A DNA stretch of 64,000 bases. It comes from Flammeovirgaceae bacterium BBD 1991-12. Its GTDB lineage: Bacteria > Bacteroidota > Bacteroidia > Cytophagales > Cyclobacteriaceae. The stretch is from assembly GCA_001657315.1 (NCBI GenBank), contig LYSV01000039.1, positions 1 to 64,000 on the forward strand, given 5' to 3'. A model generated the notes under the pieces. It made no database searches, was not told the DNA's origin, and was given only the letters and a program-made list of their open reading frames with translations. Positions 16,155 through 25,618 of the stretch are shown piece after piece (within the stretch, counting starts at the first letter, position 1; the number at the start of each line of letters is the position of its first letter). A program made the position numbers and the translations under genes.

Positions 16155-18422
16155 CTATGCCCCTTCCTTTTGCTTGATAAGGTTAAGTGCTGAGCCTGCC
16201 TTGAACCACTCAATTTGCTGCGCATTGTACGAGTGATTTACCTGTACGGTATCTTCCGATCCATCACTGTGTGTCAGCTTTAGGGTCAGGGATTTGCCAG
16301 GAGCAAAATCTGTCAGGTCCAGAAAGTCAATAATGTCGTCCTCCTGGATTTTATCATAGTCGGCTTCGTTGGCAAAGGTGAGCGCCAGCATTCCCTGCTT
16401 TTTCAGGTTGGTCTCATGGATACGGGCAAATGATTTTACCAGTACGGCCCTTACCCCCAGGTGGCGTGGCTGCATAGCCGCATGCTCCCTGGATGACCCC
16501 TCACCATAGTTATGATCACCTACTACGATAGTCGGTATTCCCGCCGCTTTGTAGGCTCGTTGTGTAGCAGGCACAGGACCTGTTTCACCTGTAAGCTGAC
16601 TTTTTACAGCGTCCGTCTGCTCATTAAAGTAATTGACCGCTCCGGTCAGGGTATTGTCCGAGATGTTATCCAGGTGCCCGCGGAATCTCAGCCACGGACC
16701 GGCCATGGAGATATGATCGGTGGTGCACTTACCCTTGGCTTTGATGAGCAGTTTAGCTCCCATGATGTTATTTCCATCCCATGGCTGGAAGGGAGTGAGC
16801 AGTTGCAGACGTTTGGAGTCCGGTGCTACTTTTACCTCTACGCCGCTGCCATCCTCTGCAGGTGCCTGATATCCGGCATCTTCTACGTCGAAACCTCTGG
16901 GAGGGAACTGCAACCCCTGCGGCTCATCGATCTTCACCTGCTCACCCTGTTCGTTCGTCAGGGTATCGGTGACAGGGTTGAAGGTAAGATCCCCTGCAAT
17001 AGCCAATGCTGTTACAATTTCAGGAGAGGCCACGAACGCATGGGTATTGGGATTGCCGTCATTCCGCTTGGCAAAGTTTCTGTTAAAGGAGGTAATAATG
17101 GAGTTTTTTCGGTTCGGATCGTTGGTGTGCCTTGCCCACTGTCCTATACAGGGGCCACAGGCATTGGCCAGTACCACACCGCCCATTTCTCCGAAAATAT
17201 CCAGGTAACCATCCCTGTCTACTGTATATCTTACCTGCTCGGACCCTGGCGTGATAGTAAACTCTGCTCTGGCTTTAAGTTTTTTGTCGATGGCCTGTTT
17301 GGCAACGGAGGCAGACCGTGTAATGTCTTCATAGGAGGAGTTGGTGCAGGACCCGATCAGACCTACCTCCAGCTCCTGCGGCCAGCCGTTTTTCTTTACC
17401 TCTTCCGCGAACTTAGACAGGGGAGTGGCTCTGTCAGGTGTGAAGGGACCGTTAATATGAGGCTCAAGCTCCGAAAGGTTGATCTCGATCACCTGGTCAA
17501 AATACTGCTCAGGATTGGCATACACTTCAGGATCTCCCGTCAGGTGCTCTTTCACGCCATTGGCCAGGTCTGCCACATCTCCTCTGCCGGTGCCCCGAAG
17601 GTATTCCTCCATTTTTTCATCATAGCCAAAGGTGGAGGTAGTAGCTCCGATCTCTGCACCCATGTTGCATATTGTGCCTTTACCGGTGCAGGACAATGAT
17701 TGCGCACCTTCACCAAAATACTCGACGATGGCGCCTGTTCCTCCTTTTACAGTAAGTATGCCGGCTACCTTCAGGATCACATCCTTGGAGGCCGTCCAGC
17801 CGCTTAGCTCGCCTGTAAGCTTTACGCCGATCAGTTTTGGGAACTTGAGCTCCCACGGCATGCCTGCCATTACATCCACGGCATCAGCGCCGCCTACACC
17901 AATGGCCACCATACCCAGCCCACCGGCGTTGACCGTATGAGAGTCTGTGCCGATCATCATGCCGCCGGGAAAGGCATAGTTTTCCAATACTACCTGGTGT
18001 ATGATCCCCGCACCGGGCTTCCAGAAGCCAATTCCGTATTTGTTGGATACGGATTCGAGGAAGTTGAACACCTCACCGCTCGCAGAGATGGAATTTTTAA
18101 GGTCTTCTACCGCACCTTCCTTGGCCAGGATCAGGTGATCACAATGTACGGTGGAGGGTACGGCAGCTTTTTTCTTGCCGGCCTGCATAAACTGTAACAA
18201 AGCCATCTGTGCCGTTGCGTCCTGCATCGCTACCCGGTCCGGAGCAAAATCCACATAGGATTCTCCCCGCTTGAAATTCTCAAGGGGCTGACCACTATGG
18301 AGATGCGAATACAGAATTTTTTCAGAAAGGGTAAGTGGTTTGTTAACCACTTTTCTGGCGGCCTCAATTCTTTCTCCAAGGGAGGAGTATACAGCCTTGA
18401 TCATATCTATGTCGAATGCCAT
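16155..18422 (-). CDS. acn: Aconitate hydratase
   Basis: 755 aa, full length for the mitochondrial-type aconitases of Bacteroidota. Iron-sulfur ligands are in [14 protein letters not shown] and [10 protein letters not shown]. The swivel domain carries [24 protein letters not shown]. The enzyme isomerises citrate to isocitrate in the TCA cycle, using a 4Fe-4S cluster as Lewis acid in the cytoplasm. The start is the ATG at 18422 (MAFDIDM); a TTG two codons upstream is possible but unnecessary. Monocistronic, with a MarR gene upstream on the same strand. Confidence 0.95.
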   Translation of the reverse strand: MAFDIDMIKAVYSSLGERIEAARKVVNKPLTLSEKILYSHLHSGQPLENFKRGESYVDFAPDRVAMQDATAQMALLQFMQAGKKKAAVPSTVHCDHLILAKEGAVEDLKNSISASGEVFNFLESVSNKYGIGFWKPGAGIIHQVVLENYAFPGGMMIGTDSHTVNAGGLGMVAIGVGGADAVDVMAGMPWELKFPKLIGVKLTGELSGWTASKDVILKVAGILTVKGGTGAIVEYFGEGAQSLSCTGKGTICNMGAEIGATTSTFGYDEKMEEYLRGTGRGDVADLANGVKEHLTGDPEVYANPEQYFDQVIEINLSELEPHINGPFTPDRATPLSKFAEEVKKNGWPQELEVGLIGSCTNSSYEDITRSASVAKQAIDKKLKARAEFTITPGSEQVRYTVDRDGYLDIFGEMGGVVLANACGPCIGQWARHTNDPNRKNSIITSFNRNFAKRNDGNPNTHAFVASPEIVTALAIAGDLTFNPVTDTLTNEQGEQVKIDEPQGLQFPPRGFDVEDAGYQAPAEDGSGVEVKVAPDSKRLQLLTPFQPWDGNNIMGAKLLIKAKGKCTTDHISMAGPWLRFRGHLDNISDNTLTGAVNYFNEQTDAVKSQLTGETGPVPATQRAYKAAGIPTIVVGDHNYGEGSSREHAAMQPRHLGVRAVLVKSFARIHETNLKKQGMLALTFANEADYDKIQEDDIIDFLDLTDFAPGKSLTLKLTHSDGSEDTVQVNHSYNAQQIEWFKAGSALNLIKQKEGA

Positions 18423-18586
18423 GTACAAGAGTGTTTTTTGGTGATTAAAGTAAGTCTGTAAAACTACAAATTAAATGATAAAATGTGCCTACTCAGGGGG
18501 TAGAGCAGTGCAGCGATCCCAATCATGGGAAACATCAAGGGTTGGTTTGGATTGTATTGTATATGCCGGGACTAAACATAACCTGC

Positions 18587-19036
18587 TCAGCCTCTTACCT
18601 TATCTAACAAAAGGTTGAGCCGTTTTGCTTCATCATCGGAAAGATTTTTCATCAAATGGATGAAGTCCTTTACCTGACCGTCGGTATCGGAAAGCAACTT
18701 CAGCCCCTGATCCGAAATAGTGATCTCTACCGACCGTCGGTCCTCATAGGCAGTTTTTCTTTCGATCAATTGCTTCTGATACAGTCGCTGAACTATTCTG
18801 GAGGCATCGGACATTTTGTCCAGCATCCTTTCCTTGATCAGGTTGACGGTTGACGGCTGGGGGTACTGGCCTCTCAGGATTCGTAATACATTGTACTGTT
18901 GACGGGTGAGATCGTGTTTTTTGAAAAAAACATTCATTTTGCCCACTACATGATTGTAGGTAAAAAGGAGGTTGATGAGTGCTTTTTGGTGCTCGTTTAC
19001 AAACTCCTTTTGGTGAATTTCTTCAGATAGGTCCAT
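18587..19036 (-). CDS. MarR-family transcriptional regulator
   Basis: 149 aa winged-helix protein of MarR type: helical dimerisation ends, a recognition region LTRQQYNVLRILRG ... SDASRIVQRLYQKQLIERK, and the wing YEDRRSVEITISDQG with the DRR signature. MarR proteins are dimeric repressors relieved by small ligands or oxidation. No enzyme or efflux partner is adjacent: upstream is folE, downstream aconitase. A TATTTTTG -7 candidate lies at 19070-19077, 34 nt before the start. Confidence 0.88.
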   Translation of the reverse strand: MDLSEEIHQKEFVNEHQKALINLLFTYNHVVGKMNVFFKKHDLTRQQYNVLRILRGQYPQPSTVNLIKERMLDKMSDASRIVQRLYQKQLIERKTAYEDRRSVEITISDQGLKLLSDTDGQVKDFIHLMKNLSDDEAKRLNLLLDKVRG

Positions 19037-19069
19037 TTACTGCCAAAAAACTATAAGGCAGCGAATTTA

Positions 19070-19077
19070 CAAAAATA
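19070..19077 (-). promoter_or_regulatory. Candidate -7 element for the marR-like gene
   Basis: Minus-strand octamer TATTTTTG fits TAnnTTTG and lies 34 nt upstream of the ATG at 19036, in the 55-nt gap after folE. No -33 TTG at normal spacing is seen. Confidence 0.33.
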
Positions 19078-19091
19078 TATGACCCTGCAAA

Positions 19092-19784
19092 CTACTGACT
19101 GTTAATATAATTAAGGAATTCGTTCTTGATCTGCGTATCCTTAAACTTTCCGGTAAAATAGGCAGTGCCAGTCTTGCTGTTGGTATCACCCACTCCCCGG
19201 GAGGCCACGCACAGATGTGTTGCATCAATTACGACGGCCACATCTTCCGTTTGTAATGATTTTTTAAGCTCATTACCGATCTGCACGGTCAGTCGTTCCT
19301 GCACCTGTGGCCTTTTTGCAAAATACTGTACAATCCTGTTGATCTTGGACAGCCCGATCACCTGGCCGGAAGAAATGTACGCCACATGGGCCTTACCATA
19401 GATGGGTACAAAATGATGCTCACAGTGAGAATAAAAGGTGATGTCTTTCTCTACCAGCATCTGATCGTACTTGTATTTGTTCTCAAAGAGTGTAATGTCC
19501 GGATGATTGACCGGGTTAAGACCACTGAATACCTCCTTAACATACATTTTAGCCACTCTTCGGGGTGTGCCTTTCAGCGAGTCATCCGTAAGGTCAAGTC
19601 CCAGAGTATTCATGATCTCCTCAAAATGCTTCTCTATCTTTTCTATTTTTTCTTCGTCCGGCAGATCGAATGCATCCGGTCTGAGTGGTGTATTGTAGGA
19701 AGAGGATACATGATCATCACCAAAATCCCCATTATCCCATTCTTTCTTAAGCTGGGTATTCAACATAATTTCTTTCGGTTTCAT
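19092..19784 (-). CDS. folE: GTP cyclohydrolase I
   Basis: 230 aa. The C-terminal 180 residues are the complete FolE fold: TPRRVAKMYVKEVFSGL, the zinc and catalytic site SHCEHHFVPIYGKAHVAYI, LSKINRIVQYFAKRPQVQERL for substrate binding, and the third zinc ligand in THLCVASRGV. The N-terminal 50 residues are a low-conservation extension common in Bacteroidota. It converts GTP to 7,8-dihydroneopterin triphosphate, the first step to folate, queuosine and pterins. Its start lies inside the upstream queD-like gene (38-nt overlap), so the two pteridine enzymes are one transcript. Confidence 0.95.
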   Translation of the reverse strand: MKPKEIMLNTQLKKEWDNGDFGDDHVSSSYNTPLRPDAFDLPDEEKIEKIEKHFEEIMNTLGLDLTDDSLKGTPRRVAKMYVKEVFSGLNPVNHPDITLFENKYKYDQMLVEKDITFYSHCEHHFVPIYGKAHVAYISSGQVIGLSKINRIVQYFAKRPQVQERLTVQIGNELKKSLQTEDVAVVIDATHLCVASRGVGDTNSKTGTAYFTGKFKDTQIKNEFLNYINSQ

Positions 19785-20154
19785 ACAGTGTTATTTTAAG
19801 GTCCAGACCCCCGTCGATCTCCCCCCGGAGAAGGTCATAGATCACCCTGGCAATATTTTCCGCTGTTGGATTGAGATCCCTAAACTCTTCGGTGTCCAGA
19901 TTAAGGTTTTTATGATCGAACCTGTTGGTAACTTTATCCCTTATGAGGTCACTGAGTTTTTTCATGTCATACACGTAACCCGTTTCCGGATGTACATCAC
20001 CAGTCAGTTTTACAATAAGCTCATAGTTGTGCCCGTGGAAATTGGGATTGCTGCATTTGCCAAACACCCGTTCATTCTTTTCATCGTCCCAGCTTTTGTT
20101 ATACAATCGGTGGGCGGCGTTAAAATGTTCTTTCCGGTACACTGAGGTTTTCAT
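19747..20154 (-). CDS. queD: 6-carboxytetrahydropterin synthase / 6-pyruvoyl-tetrahydropterin synthase family
   Basis: 135 aa from the ATG at 20154 (MKTSVYRKEHFNAAH); an in-frame ATG three codons earlier is less likely. Zinc ligands are His15, His40 and His42 (HFNAAH, NFHGHNY), and Cys34 in FGKCSNPNFHGH is the catalytic cysteine. C-terminal LKITLYETERNYVEY is typical. It acts on the FolE product, dihydroneopterin triphosphate; in bacteria this usually leads to preQ0 and queuosine (QueD), though a pyruvoyl-pterin activity cannot be excluded. Overlapping folE by 38 nt supports a joint pathway. Confidence 0.88.
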   Translation of the reverse strand: MKTSVYRKEHFNAAHRLYNKSWDDEKNERVFGKCSNPNFHGHNYELIVKLTGDVHPETGYVYDMKKLSDLIRDKVTNRFDHKNLNLDTEEFRDLNPTAENIARVIYDLLRGEIDGGLDLKITLYETERNYVEYPA

Positions 20155-20327
20155 ACACTGCAATTAACATAAAGTATATGAAATGGTTCAATGTTACAGT
20201 TGAAAGTTCTTTGTTTTAATGCTTTGCAATCGGTTGGGTTATTGAGTTGGCGGGCTACTAAGTTACCAAAGCGTTCTTTAGCTCTGATAGTCTGTATAAT
20301 TTAGTAAACAGTATCGATTGACCAAAC

Positions 20328-21317
20328 TCAGTTCAATTCTTCAAGTGCCCGCTCCAGCAAAGTATCCCTGCCGCTGAGCAGGTCTTCATCAGTGATGTCA
20401 ATGCGAATATCAGGGGGAATACCGTCTTCTATGATAAAGCCATCGGGCAACCTGGTGATGGACGAGGAATAATTGAAATGCCATCCATTGGGAAGCTCCC
20501 ATCCCGTAGGGGCTCCTCCGCCACCCCCCGTGATATCACCGATGATGGTAACATGGGGGAATGCCCTCATCATGGCTGTGAAAAAGTTGGCTGCACTGTA
20601 GCATTTTCTGTTTATCAATAGCACTACAGATTTGTCGAAGCCTTTCCCCTCCGGTTCAAGGAACGCCTCATCCGATTGGGTCAGATCATTCCTGCCCGGA
20701 CCGTTTTTGTACTGATTGGTGTAGATATGTCTTCTCTTGTCGGCTATCCGTTGGCCAAGTCTGTAGCCGTTCAGCGGATCGCCGCCTTCATTGTCCCTTA
20801 TATCAAGGATGATACCTTTCGTGTCCCTGAATTTTTCCACGAGAAAGTCCAGGTTCTCTTCAGAGACAGGCAACTGAAAACTTCCGTATCTGACATACCC
20901 CACACTATCAATGATATCGGCAAACATTGATCCCACGATGTCATAATCACCGAGATAGGTCTTTTTGACGGTATCAAAATCAAAGTTACGGGGTGCATCC
21001 TGATAATATTCATAATAGGATATGTCAAATTCTGACCTCAGGTTCACATGGGCATCACGTAAAGTATTGAGCATTTCTTCCATGATATCAAATAACTGCT
21101 GATCGGAGATGTTGTTGCTGATCTGCGGACGATATACCCGGTATATGCTGTCCCAGTCGATCCCTTTGTAGTCAAAGAAGACATAATGTGTGTCCATTCT
21201 GTTCCAAAGAATGTCAAAATTGCTCACCGGGGTATTTTCCGGATCCTTTTCGAAGAGCGGGTCTTCACAGCGGCTAAACAAAACAATGGAAAGGGATAGG
21301 AGGATAAGATTTTTCAT
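20328..21317 (-). CDS. S41-family peptidase, lipoprotein
   Basis: 329 aa. The N-terminus (MKNLILLSLSIVLFSRC) ends in a lipobox-like Cys, so it is probably membrane-anchored outside the cytoplasm. A helical S41 N-terminal part is followed by the tail-specific protease core: GIILDIRDNEGGDPLNG, VVLLINRKCYSAANFFTAMM with the nucleophile Ser in CYSAAN, and a poly-Gly turn IIGDITGGGGGAPTG. There is no clear PDZ domain. It is the last gene of the six-gene ECF sigma operon, 11 nt after the barrel protein, which suggests a role in envelope protein turnover or signalling (inference). Confidence 0.83.
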   Translation of the reverse strand: MKNLILLSLSIVLFSRCEDPLFEKDPENTPVSNFDILWNRMDTHYVFFDYKGIDWDSIYRVYRPQISNNISDQQLFDIMEEMLNTLRDAHVNLRSEFDISYYEYYQDAPRNFDFDTVKKTYLGDYDIVGSMFADIIDSVGYVRYGSFQLPVSEENLDFLVEKFRDTKGIILDIRDNEGGDPLNGYRLGQRIADKRRHIYTNQYKNGPGRNDLTQSDEAFLEPEGKGFDKSVVLLINRKCYSAANFFTAMMRAFPHVTIIGDITGGGGGAPTGWELPNGWHFNYSSSITRLPDGFIIEDGIPPDIRIDITDEDLLSGRDTLLERALEELN

Positions 21318-21328
21318 GATGAAAAGAA

Positions 21329-22147
21329 TTAAAAGTTAAAAAGAAAAGCAAAGGAAACACGATGGCTGGCGGCTCTGGCGTTCAGTTTGTGGTTCAGCGA
21401 GTAATACTCCCAGCCGTAGGCAAACCTGAGGTAATTACCTGAGCGGATAGGGTACCACATTTCCAATGCCGAGTTAATACTGAAAAGTCTATTGGGCAGC
21501 AGGACGTCACTGTCGCGCATCCGTTCGTTCAGCCAGTCGTTTTCCGGATCGAGGTAATTGTATATGTTCAGGAAATTGGGCCGGATCACGTGTTGTACCA
21601 GTGGGAGGCCCAGCTTGTATCTGAAGATCACATCTCGTGAGAAGAGCTGTGCCGATCGTTCGAAAGCAGTACTTACACCCAGTCCGTTACTAAAAATAAA
21701 GGTGATAAAACTCGTATCCAGCTGTTCATTGAGCCTGACATTGCCATGAAAGTGAAATTGCCCACCGAGATAAAACCGCCAGCGGTCATCCAGAATAGTA
21801 CCCATTGACCTCAGATAGCGGTACTGAATGTCCAGACGGTAATAATCCCCTCGCATAGGGCGCTGATCGGTTCCGTTTTTGGAGGCAATGCTCCCAATGG
21901 ACGGTGTAAGTGTCAATTCACTGATGGACCGGCGTCTGATCTTGATGTAGCCTATCTCAGGATTGATGACTGAACCGTGGTAGGTCATGGGCGACATGTG
22001 CTCGTCACGCAGTTGTATGCCCAATGTACCTAACGCGGACAGCCAGAAACGTTCCGGCCGGTCGTTGGCATGCTGCGACCGGACCTCTGTTACAAGGCAC
22101 AGCAGTAGCACTGCGCCCAGTATTTTGGGCGTAATTGTTCTGTTCAT
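21329..22147 (-). CDS. Predicted outer-membrane beta-barrel protein
   Basis: 272 aa, not assigned to a named family. It has a signal peptide (MNRTITPKILGAVLLLCLVTEVRS-Q) and then alternating amphipathic strands rich in aromatic residues, ending in HRVSFAFLFNF, a C-terminal Phe as in outer-membrane barrels. It lies in the ECF sigma operon, 42 nt after the preceding gene and 11 nt before the S41 peptidase. Probably a small barrel with a structural or transport role; no catalytic motif was seen. Confidence 0.6.
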   Translation of the reverse strand: MNRTITPKILGAVLLLCLVTEVRSQHANDRPERFWLSALGTLGIQLRDEHMSPMTYHGSVINPEIGYIKIRRRSISELTLTPSIGSIASKNGTDQRPMRGDYYRLDIQYRYLRSMGTILDDRWRFYLGGQFHFHGNVRLNEQLDTSFITFIFSNGLGVSTAFERSAQLFSRDVIFRYKLGLPLVQHVIRPNFLNIYNYLDPENDWLNERMRDSDVLLPNRLFSINSALEMWYPIRSGNYLRFAYGWEYYSLNHKLNARAASHRVSFAFLFNF

Positions 22148-22189
22148 AATTGCTTATGTTTAAAGTTTAAATGATTTTGGAGATGTTGA

Positions 22190-22831
22190 TCAGAAAGCTA
22201 GGCCCAGTACGATCCGGGAAGTAAAATCAATGCCGGTTTCGCGGTCGGAGTAGGCCTTGACCACGCCTTCCAACCCCACGTCGAAGTCCACAAAACCCAT
22301 TCTCCCTATCCTTCGCTGTATCCCGTAGAGCAGGTTCAGGGACAGGTGATAGTCATCTTCACCGGGTCGGGTACGACCCGATGAAGTGATGCTTATATAA
22401 TTGGCGGAGAAGTTGTTGGCGCTTTTATTTTTAAGTATACGGTGGTTCAGGTTGTAGTAGTATCTCACTCCGGCATTGAGTCGCACATCCCTGACTTTTT
22501 TTCTGTCGGCCTGTACGTCCGACCCTACGATCCATGACCAGTCCGGCCTGAACTTTTGTTCGTAGGCTATCCTCAACACATTGTTTTTTACAGTATCATT
22601 TTCCGGTCCCCAGTTGGACAGGCCGTAAAGTACAGGACCCAGCAAATCGATCTTGAAAATATTCAGCTCCTCTTCATGCACCCGGATCACGTCATTGTAG
22701 GTCTTCAATAGCTTTGAAAACTTCAGCGTATCCATTTCTTCCTCACTGCTTTCTATCACAACCTGCTCATTCTGACCGGAGAGCGGACGTAGTGAAACCA
22801 CCAGGATCGCCAGTAAACATAATTTCTTCAT
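22190..22831 (-). CDS. Secreted protein, probable small beta-barrel
   Basis: 213 aa, family not recognised. It has a signal peptide (MKKLCLLAILVVSLRPLSG-Q). From residue 60 onward the strands (GPVLYGLSNWG, RIAYEQKF, NAGVRYYYNLNHR, ISLNLLYGIQ, ITSRIVLGLAF) look like an outer-membrane barrel closing with a C-terminal Phe. The start codon overlaps the stop of the gene before it by 4 nt, so it is translationally coupled in the ECF sigma operon. Confidence 0.55.
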   Translation of the reverse strand: MKKLCLLAILVVSLRPLSGQNEQVVIESSEEEMDTLKFSKLLKTYNDVIRVHEEELNIFKIDLLGPVLYGLSNWGPENDTVKNNVLRIAYEQKFRPDWSWIVGSDVQADRKKVRDVRLNAGVRYYYNLNHRILKNKSANNFSANYISITSSGRTRPGEDDYHLSLNLLYGIQRRIGRMGFVDFDVGLEGVVKAYSDRETGIDFTSRIVLGLAF

Positions 22832-23694
22832 TCCTCAAGCGTTATCTTGCCCAAATACGTTCTTACCTTGATCATGGGGGAGGAGGTACTGCCATACAAC
22901 CAGTTCCTGGCTGGTCCTTCCAGTGAAGAAACGGGTGTGTATATTTCTCCCAGGTCCACGGCGAAGTCAAACTGATACTGATCCAGCTCGCCCAGCTTCA
23001 GAAAAACGTCGGATTTGGAGGCGTCAATATCCAGTGAAAGTAACCTACCGGGATCTTCTACTTCTATGTCACCTAATTTCGATACTATGGAGATGGCACC
23101 GGAAACATCCCTGAATGATGTTTTGGTATGATCAAGATCGAGCACTATTTCACCACCTACGTTCATACCCTGAAGGTCACCAAAGTAGCTTTTGAACCTG
23201 CCGGTACCCTGCACGTTGACCAGCGCGACATTGGTGTACCGGGTGTCAAGACTCGTTTGCCCCGTTTTATTGGTGATTTTGACACTGCCATACGAGTTGG
23301 TGCAATTCAGGCTGGCCTGTACTGGTATCCATACCTCAAAACGTGCGGACAGGATAGCCTGCATTTTACGGGTGTTTTCAGGCAGCACGAAATAGTTCTT
23401 GATGAAAATACCATCCTTGTTTTTCTGAAGTATGTACCGCTGGTATTCCAGCTCGGTCTCTGCTACTTTTTTATCAAGGGCACGGGAGATCAGCTTCATA
23501 ACAATTTTCACTTCCTGTCTCGACCATGTGTTTATCTCTATACTGGCTTTTTCACCCTGCACCATAATGGCATCGTCCTTCTCCCATGCGATCTCCCGGG
23601 TGATGGTTTTGGTGAGCACCTGAATCTTACCCTGAGCCGGGGCATTATGGGAAAAGCCGATAAGCAAGAGGCAATATGTAAGCACCCTTATCAT
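22828..23694 (-). CDS. Exported beta-helix protein (DUF4097-like)
   Basis: 288 aa with a signal peptide (MIRVLTYCLLLIGFSHNAPA-Q). The body is a series of short beta strands with repeated turns (NSYGSVKITNKTG, TRYTNVALVNVQG, SYFGDLQGMNVGG, GAISIVSKLGDIEVEDPG), like DUF4097/DUF2807 right-handed beta-helix proteins that often sit with ECF sigma factors. It probably resides in the periplasm or at the outer membrane. It overlaps the anti-sigma-like gene and the barrel gene by 4 nt each, so stoichiometric co-expression is expected. No binding partner can be named. Confidence 0.65.
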   Translation of the reverse strand: MIRVLTYCLLLIGFSHNAPAQGKIQVLTKTITREIAWEKDDAIMVQGEKASIEINTWSRQEVKIVMKLISRALDKKVAETELEYQRYILQKNKDGIFIKNYFVLPENTRKMQAILSARFEVWIPVQASLNCTNSYGSVKITNKTGQTSLDTRYTNVALVNVQGTGRFKSYFGDLQGMNVGGEIVLDLDHTKTSFRDVSGAISIVSKLGDIEVEDPGRLLSLDIDASKSDVFLKLGELDQYQFDFAVDLGEIYTPVSSLEGPARNWLYGSTSSPMIKVRTYLGKITLEE

Positions 23695-24410
23695 GAATTG
23701 ACAATGTATTGTATCAGTTGATTTCCTACGTCAGTTTTTTCCTTTTCTACCCTTACCAGGTATTCCATGAGCTGTACCTGGCTTTGGTTCTGCTCTATTT
23801 GTGATAGAAGCTCGCCCTGGGCCTCGTTCAGTTCCAGATACTGGTCCAGCAGCCCTTTAAAGAGAGGCTCCTCACATGCCAGGATCAGACGGTCACAATG
23901 AAGCTGTATGAAGGCCAGCACCTCATCATCATCGGACAGATCGGCCTGTAGGTGCTGTACATCCTCCAGGCTGGTTTGCAATTCCTCCGTGTGAGTGATC
24001 TGATATTCCGGTGATCCAGGTGCATACCCAAAATAAACTGCCATTATCAGCGACACTGAAGCTGCTACACCGCTAATCCAGTAGAACGCTGCCTGTGACT
24101 TTCTCCTGCGATGAACTGCATGTATGATTTCCCTGAACCGGTCTTCCTTTGGTTTGTGAACAGGAAGCTTGCTAATGGCTCTGCGTAATATGTATTCACT
24201 TTGGTCCTGATCCAGTTCCGAAATAATGGCGCCCCAGACGTCGGGGGCTGACCTGGGCTGGCGGTATTCCTCCATAGTCCGGTCATAAGCGGTGCTTTGT
24301 CCGTCCTGATCCAGCTTCCCTTCCACTTGTGACCATAGTCTGTCCGGAGCCTGGTAAACGGGGAGCTCCCTGATCGCACGATCCAATATGTTATCACCCG
24401 ATGCACCCAT
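23691..24410 (-). CDS. Membrane-anchored anti-sigma-like protein
   Basis: 239 aa. One transmembrane segment (AAFYWISGVAASVSLIMAVYFGY, about residues 105-127) separates a cytoplasmic half from an external C-terminal half of charged, probably coiled-coil helices (EEVLAFIQLHC ... QGELLSQIEQNQSQVQ type). The N-terminal half is duplicated: RAIRELPVYQAPDRLW and RAISKLPVHKPKEDRF mark two similar repeats. Position directly after the ECF sigma gene (1-nt gap) and the topology support an anti-sigma factor, although no zinc motif is present. The external coiled coil would be the sensing part (inference). Confidence 0.65.
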   Translation of the reverse strand: MGASGDNILDRAIRELPVYQAPDRLWSQVEGKLDQDGQSTAYDRTMEEYRQPRSAPDVWGAIISELDQDQSEYILRRAISKLPVHKPKEDRFREIIHAVHRRRKSQAAFYWISGVAASVSLIMAVYFGYAPGSPEYQITHTEELQTSLEDVQHLQADLSDDDEVLAFIQLHCDRLILACEEPLFKGLLDQYLELNEAQGELLSQIEQNQSQVQLMEYLVRVEKEKTDVGNQLIQYIVNS

Positions 24411-24411
24411 A

Positions 24412-24993
24412 CTAACTCATTAATTCTTTTAGTTTTACCCGTAGTAGTTTCTTCGCCTTGAACAATTGGGACTTTGAGGTCCCTTCGGAAATGTTCATCA
24501 GCTCTGCTGCTTCCCTGTGTGTGTAGCCTTCTACTTCGGTGAGCAGAAATACATTTCTGTAACCATCCGGCAGTTGTCTGATACCTTTTTCAAGGTATTC
24601 GCCGGTTAGGTTCTCATCCCATTCGATCTTCTGATCATCGTCAGGCACGTTGTCAAGGGTATCGAAAAAAAGCGGCTTCTTTTTTTGCCTGGCCAGTCCT
24701 TTCCGGATCACAATGATCTTGATCCATGCCCCCAGTGAAGATCTTTTTTCATAAGAGCTGAGTTTCCTGAAAATGTCTACAAAGGCTTCCTGCAATGCGT
24801 CCGCTGCCTGCTCTTCATCCCCCAGCATTCTGTACAATCGTGTATACATGGCATCCTTGTACTTATCATACAATGCCCGCTGTGCCTTACGGTCATCTTT
24901 CAAACACTGCTCCAACAGCTCCAGCTCATATGGATCTTGAATGTAACTCACTGTATCTAAAGTGTGTGCCGTGGTGAAAAAGGTTGTCCGCAC
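24412..24993 (-). CDS. ECF-type RNA polymerase sigma factor
   Basis: 193 aa from a GTG at 24993, the only reasonable start since the next in-frame ATG lies inside region 2. Region 2 covers about residues 30-100 (RALYDKYKDAMYTRLYRMLGDEEQAADALQEAFVDIF ... LGAWIKIIVIRKG) and region 4 about 130-190 (LPDGYRNVFLLTEVEGYTHREAAELMNISEGTSKSQLFKAKKLL). It directs RNA polymerase to a small regulon, probably including this operon. It is the first gene of a six-gene run ending with the S41 peptidase. Confidence 0.9.
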   Translation of the reverse strand: MRTTFFTTAHTLDTVSYIQDPYELELLEQCLKDDRKAQRALYDKYKDAMYTRLYRMLGDEEQAADALQEAFVDIFRKLSSYEKRSSLGAWIKIIVIRKGLARQKKKPLFFDTLDNVPDDDQKIEWDENLTGEYLEKGIRQLPDGYRNVFLLTEVEGYTHREAAELMNISEGTSKSQLFKAKKLLRVKLKELMS

Positions 24994-25126
24994 CTAAAAA
25001 ATATAGTAATAAAAATTTTGTTCTGCTCCAGGCCCGAACCTGGTTAAAGCCATAGAGGACAGTGTTGAGCTGGCAGAAACAATGGACAGAAGATTTTGCC
25101 GGGTAGGGCAGGGAGTGGGTAGAATC

Positions 25127-25525
25127 TTAGGGGGCAGGATCAGAGCTTCCTGACGGATCATCAAGAAGCAATACCTCTTTGGCTAGTCCCATAGCGTTGA
25201 ACCGGATGCTCAGATAGGTGCCTTTGTCATATTGGCCCTGCGATGGATCACAGTCTGAGGAAGGGCTGATATGGTAGACAAAGAATTTTTGACTTCTTTT
25301 ATAAAGCTCATTCTTGTCGGGCTTACCCAGCAGGCCTGTTACTTCCGTTTGATTCAGGCCTTTGATCTTCTCCAGGTTATCGGCTATCAGGGTCTGCATC
25401 TCCATGCGCTTGCCCTGGCAACCATTTCCGTCGGAGACCCATGCGTTTTTATCCAGCCCTTCTATACTCACCTGCCGGTCACAGGCAAGTACAATAATAC
25501 AGAAGGACAAAAGGATAAATCTCAC
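25127..25525 (-). CDS. Small lipoprotein, BamE/SmpA-like fold possible
   Basis: 132 aa. N-terminus MRFILLSFCIIVLAC has a lipobox ending at Cys15, so it is an envelope lipoprotein. The middle segment (LNQTEVTGLLGKPDKNE ... SQKFFVYHI) follows the helix-turn 'GKPD' pattern of SmpA/OmlA/BamE-type small domains, and a beta hairpin (YLSIRFNAMGLAKEVLLLD) closes it. That resemblance is to the fold only, and its role is unknown. It stands divergently from the membrane-protein gene at 25619. Confidence 0.6.
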   Translation of the reverse strand: MRFILLSFCIIVLACDRQVSIEGLDKNAWVSDGNGCQGKRMEMQTLIADNLEKIKGLNQTEVTGLLGKPDKNELYKRSQKFFVYHISPSSDCDPSQGQYDKGTYLSIRFNAMGLAKEVLLLDDPSGSSDPAP

Positions 25526-25592
25526 GGCTATAATCAGTTGTTCACATGTTCACAAACCAAATTAATCGAATTTAGTTTAATTAGAAAAGTTC

Positions 25593-25600
25593 TAACTTCG
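25593..25600 (+). promoter_or_regulatory. Candidate -7 element (TAACTTCG)
   Basis: TAACTTCG differs from the TAnnTTTG consensus by one base and ends 18 nt before the ATG at 25619. The same octamer appears on the minus strand at 44915-44922, 29 nt upstream of the BNR-repeat gene. No -33 box was found in either case. Confidence 0.3.
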
Positions 25601-25618
25601 CGGCTTATCCCCAATGGA

